A stretch of DNA of 64,000 bases from assembly GCF_014211915.1 (NCBI RefSeq), contig NZ_CP060040.1, forward strand, positions 2,666,001 through 2,730,000, in the 5' to 3' direction. Below, in pieces: positions 62,832 through 64,000 of this stretch. Numbering within the stretch: position 1 is the first letter of the stretch; each line of letters starts with the position of its first letter. Origin of the DNA: Burkholderia cenocepacia (GTDB lineage Bacteria > Pseudomonadota > Gammaproteobacteria > Burkholderiales > Burkholderiaceae). A program made the position numbers and the translations under genes. The notes below the pieces were generated by a model that was not told the DNA's origin, searched no databases, and saw only the letters and a list, made by a program, of their open reading frames with translations.

Positions 62832-63881
62832 ATGCGGTTGCGTTTCTGGACGATCGGCGCGGCGCTGGCCGCCACGCTGTTCGCCGCCGCGTTCGCGGCG
62901 GGCTATGCGAATCCGGCGGCGCCGGCGGACGGCGCGTTCGACGACCTGAATCGCGGCCGCGCGCTCGCGCCGCTCGGTTCGGAGCGCGCGTGCGAACGCT
63001 ATTCGGGGCTGCCGTCGAAGTGGCGTGACGATCCGCAGGCCGGGATGGTGCACCTGCGCGGCGGCGCGTTCGTATTCGGCAGCACGCGCGGCTATGCGGA
63101 CGAGCGCCCGGTCGGCGACGGCAAGACGCGCGTCGGCGGCTTCTGGATCGACCAGACCGACGTGACGATCGCGCAGTTCGCCGCGTTCGTGCAGGCCACC
63201 GGTTACGTGACCGAGGCCGAGCAGCAGGGCGGCGCGGCGGTGTTTCATGTACCCACGCGCGACGAGATGAATGCACGCGACCTCGCGTGGTGGTCGTGGG
63301 TGAAGGGCGCGTCGTGGCGACATCCGCGCGGTCCGGGCAGCGACGTGGAAGGGCGCGGCAACCTGCCGGTGACGCTCGTCACGCAGCGCGATGCGCTCGC
63401 GTATGCGCGCTGGCTCGGCCGCGACCTGCCGACCGAGGCCGAATGGGAATACGCGGGCAAGGGGGGCCGCGACGACGCATCGCTCGATGCGGCGCCGCGC
63501 GATGCGAACGGCAAGCCGGCCGCGAACTACTGGCAGGGCGCGTTTCCGGTGCTCGACTCGGCCGAGGATGGCCACGCCGGATTGGCGCCCGTCGGCTGCT
63601 ATGCGGCGAACGGCTTTCGTCTTTACGACATGATCGGCAATGCATGGGAGTGGACGAAGGACGCGTACACGGGCCCGCATCAGTCGCACACGAACGGCGA
63701 TACGGCGGCCGTGGCGCCGCCGACGCGCCGGCACGATACGCCGATGGTGATCAAGGGCGGTTCGTTCCTGTGCTCGCGAGACTACTGCGTGCGCTATCGC
63801 GCATCGTCGCGCGAACAGCAGGAAGCCGATCTCGGCGCGTCGCACATCGGGTTTCGCACGATCCTCAGGGACGCGTCATGA
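62832..63881 (+). CDS. Formylglycine-generating enzyme-family protein, exported
   Basis: A 349-residue SUMF1/FGE-family protein. The N-terminus (MRLRFWTIGAALAATLFAAA, then FAAGYANP) is a signal peptide or anchor. The FGE domain includes GMVHLRGGAFVFGSTRGYAD, GFWIDQTDVTIAQFAAFV, RDLPTEAEWEYAGKGGRDD, MIGNAWEWTKDAY and the copper-binding cysteines Cys314 and Cys319 in GGSFLCSRDYCVRYR, spaced as in human FGE (336/341). It should convert Cys102 of the sulfatase to formylglycine, apparently in the periplasm. It sits between the sulfatase gene and a third gene that it overlaps by 4 bp. Confidence 0.9.
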   Translation: MRLRFWTIGAALAATLFAAAFAAGYANPAAPADGAFDDLNRGRALAPLGSERACERYSGLPSKWRDDPQAGMVHLRGGAFVFGSTRGYADERPVGDGKTRVGGFWIDQTDVTIAQFAAFVQATGYVTEAEQQGGAAVFHVPTRDEMNARDLAWWSWVKGASWRHPRGPGSDVEGRGNLPVTLVTQRDALAYARWLGRDLPTEAEWEYAGKGGRDDASLDAAPRDANGKPAANYWQGAFPVLDSAEDGHAGLAPVGCYAANGFRLYDMIGNAWEWTKDAYTGPHQSHTNGDTAAVAPPTRRHDTPMVIKGGSFLCSRDYCVRYRASSREQQEADLGASHIGFRTILRDAS

Positions 63882-64000
63882 CGGCGCGCATCGGGCGTTT
63901 CATGGCGGCGTGGCTGCTGGCTGCATGCGGCGTCGTGCTTCACGGCGCGGCAGTGGCTGCCGAAGCCGCGGCGCCGGCCGTGCGCGTCGGCGTCACACGC
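63878..64000 (+). CDS. Exported protein, 3' end outside the window
   Basis: The first 41 codons of a third gene in the sulfatase operon. The ATG overlaps the previous TGA (ATGA). The visible residues are a signal peptide (MTARIGRFMAAWLLAACGVV, then LHGAAVAAEAAAPAVRV). Too little is seen to name it; periplasmic location is likely. Confidence 0.7.
   Translation, partial: MTARIGRFMAAWLLAACGVVLHGAAVAAEAAAPAVRVGVTR

Noticed and set aside
60837..63845. 1002-codon minus-strand open frame opposite the sulfatase and FGE genes
   Set aside because: Composition is Arg/Val/His-rich without any domain; both plus-strand genes have clear families.

Overview
The window looks like a stretch of a secondary chromosome of a Burkholderia-group betaproteobacterium, probably close to the Burkholderia cepacia complex. 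The signs are GC-rich codon use, a DUF4148 protein, many LysR/GntR/TetR regulators paired with catabolic genes, orphan LivJ/LivK-type binding proteins, a groESL copy under a CIRCE element, and no rRNA, tRNA, ribosomal or replication genes. The genus is an inference from gene content.

Layout. 1-4.1 kb: end of a TonB-dependent receptor, a LysR gene, and an HglS-type 2-oxoadipate dioxygenase gene. 4.0-7.3 kb: a stress module of two CsbD proteins, a BON-domain protein, a 27-residue membrane protein and a proline-rich protein around a triple-PAS/LuxR regulator; three copies of one 10-N11-10 dyad flank the regulator. 7.4-16.2 kb: amino-acid binding protein, FAD oxidoreductase, beta-lactamase-fold esterase, class V aminotransferase, small accessory genes, a frameshifted acetyltransferase, and a TetR/GST pair with a readable promoter and operator.

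16.3-23.3 kb is the most unusual region: a compact minus-strand operon encoding a SyrB2-type non-heme iron halogenase (HXA in place of HXD/E), a free carrier protein, a thioesterase, a stand-alone adenylation domain with a branched-chain amino-acid-like code, a YbaK-type deacylase, an acyl-CoA-dehydrogenase-fold protein lacking the usual Glu, and a frameshifted antiporter. An XRE-like gene lies upstream. It reads as a pathway to a free chlorinated or cyclopropane amino acid, comparable to coronamic acid or the KtzA-D set of kutzneride. A branched-chain-type binding protein and a GntR regulator adjoin it.

25-45 kb is catabolic: LysR and malic enzyme, an aminotransferase, flavin-binding, SDR and epoxide-hydrolase-like genes, a MocR regulator divergent from class II HMG-CoA reductase with a TctA-type permease, hydrolases, a cytochrome P460 and an amidase. 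A truncated P-loop NTPase remnant lies at 29.8 kb.

45.7-50.4 kb is a family 2A encapsulin operon: rhodanese, serine acetyltransferase, small XRE regulator, shell protein, and cysteine desulfurase cargo with a long disordered N-terminus. The two promoter regions share a 12-bp motif. Then come a PTS IIA protein with an ArgB-like pseudokinase, a LysE remnant, groESL, a frameshifted alcohol dehydrogenase, LysR and MFS genes, a low-GC two-gene membrane cassette, an SDR, and an exported sulfatase with its own exported formylglycine-generating enzyme.

Three genes are broken by apparent one-base losses in G/C runs, so base-level assembly errors should be considered.
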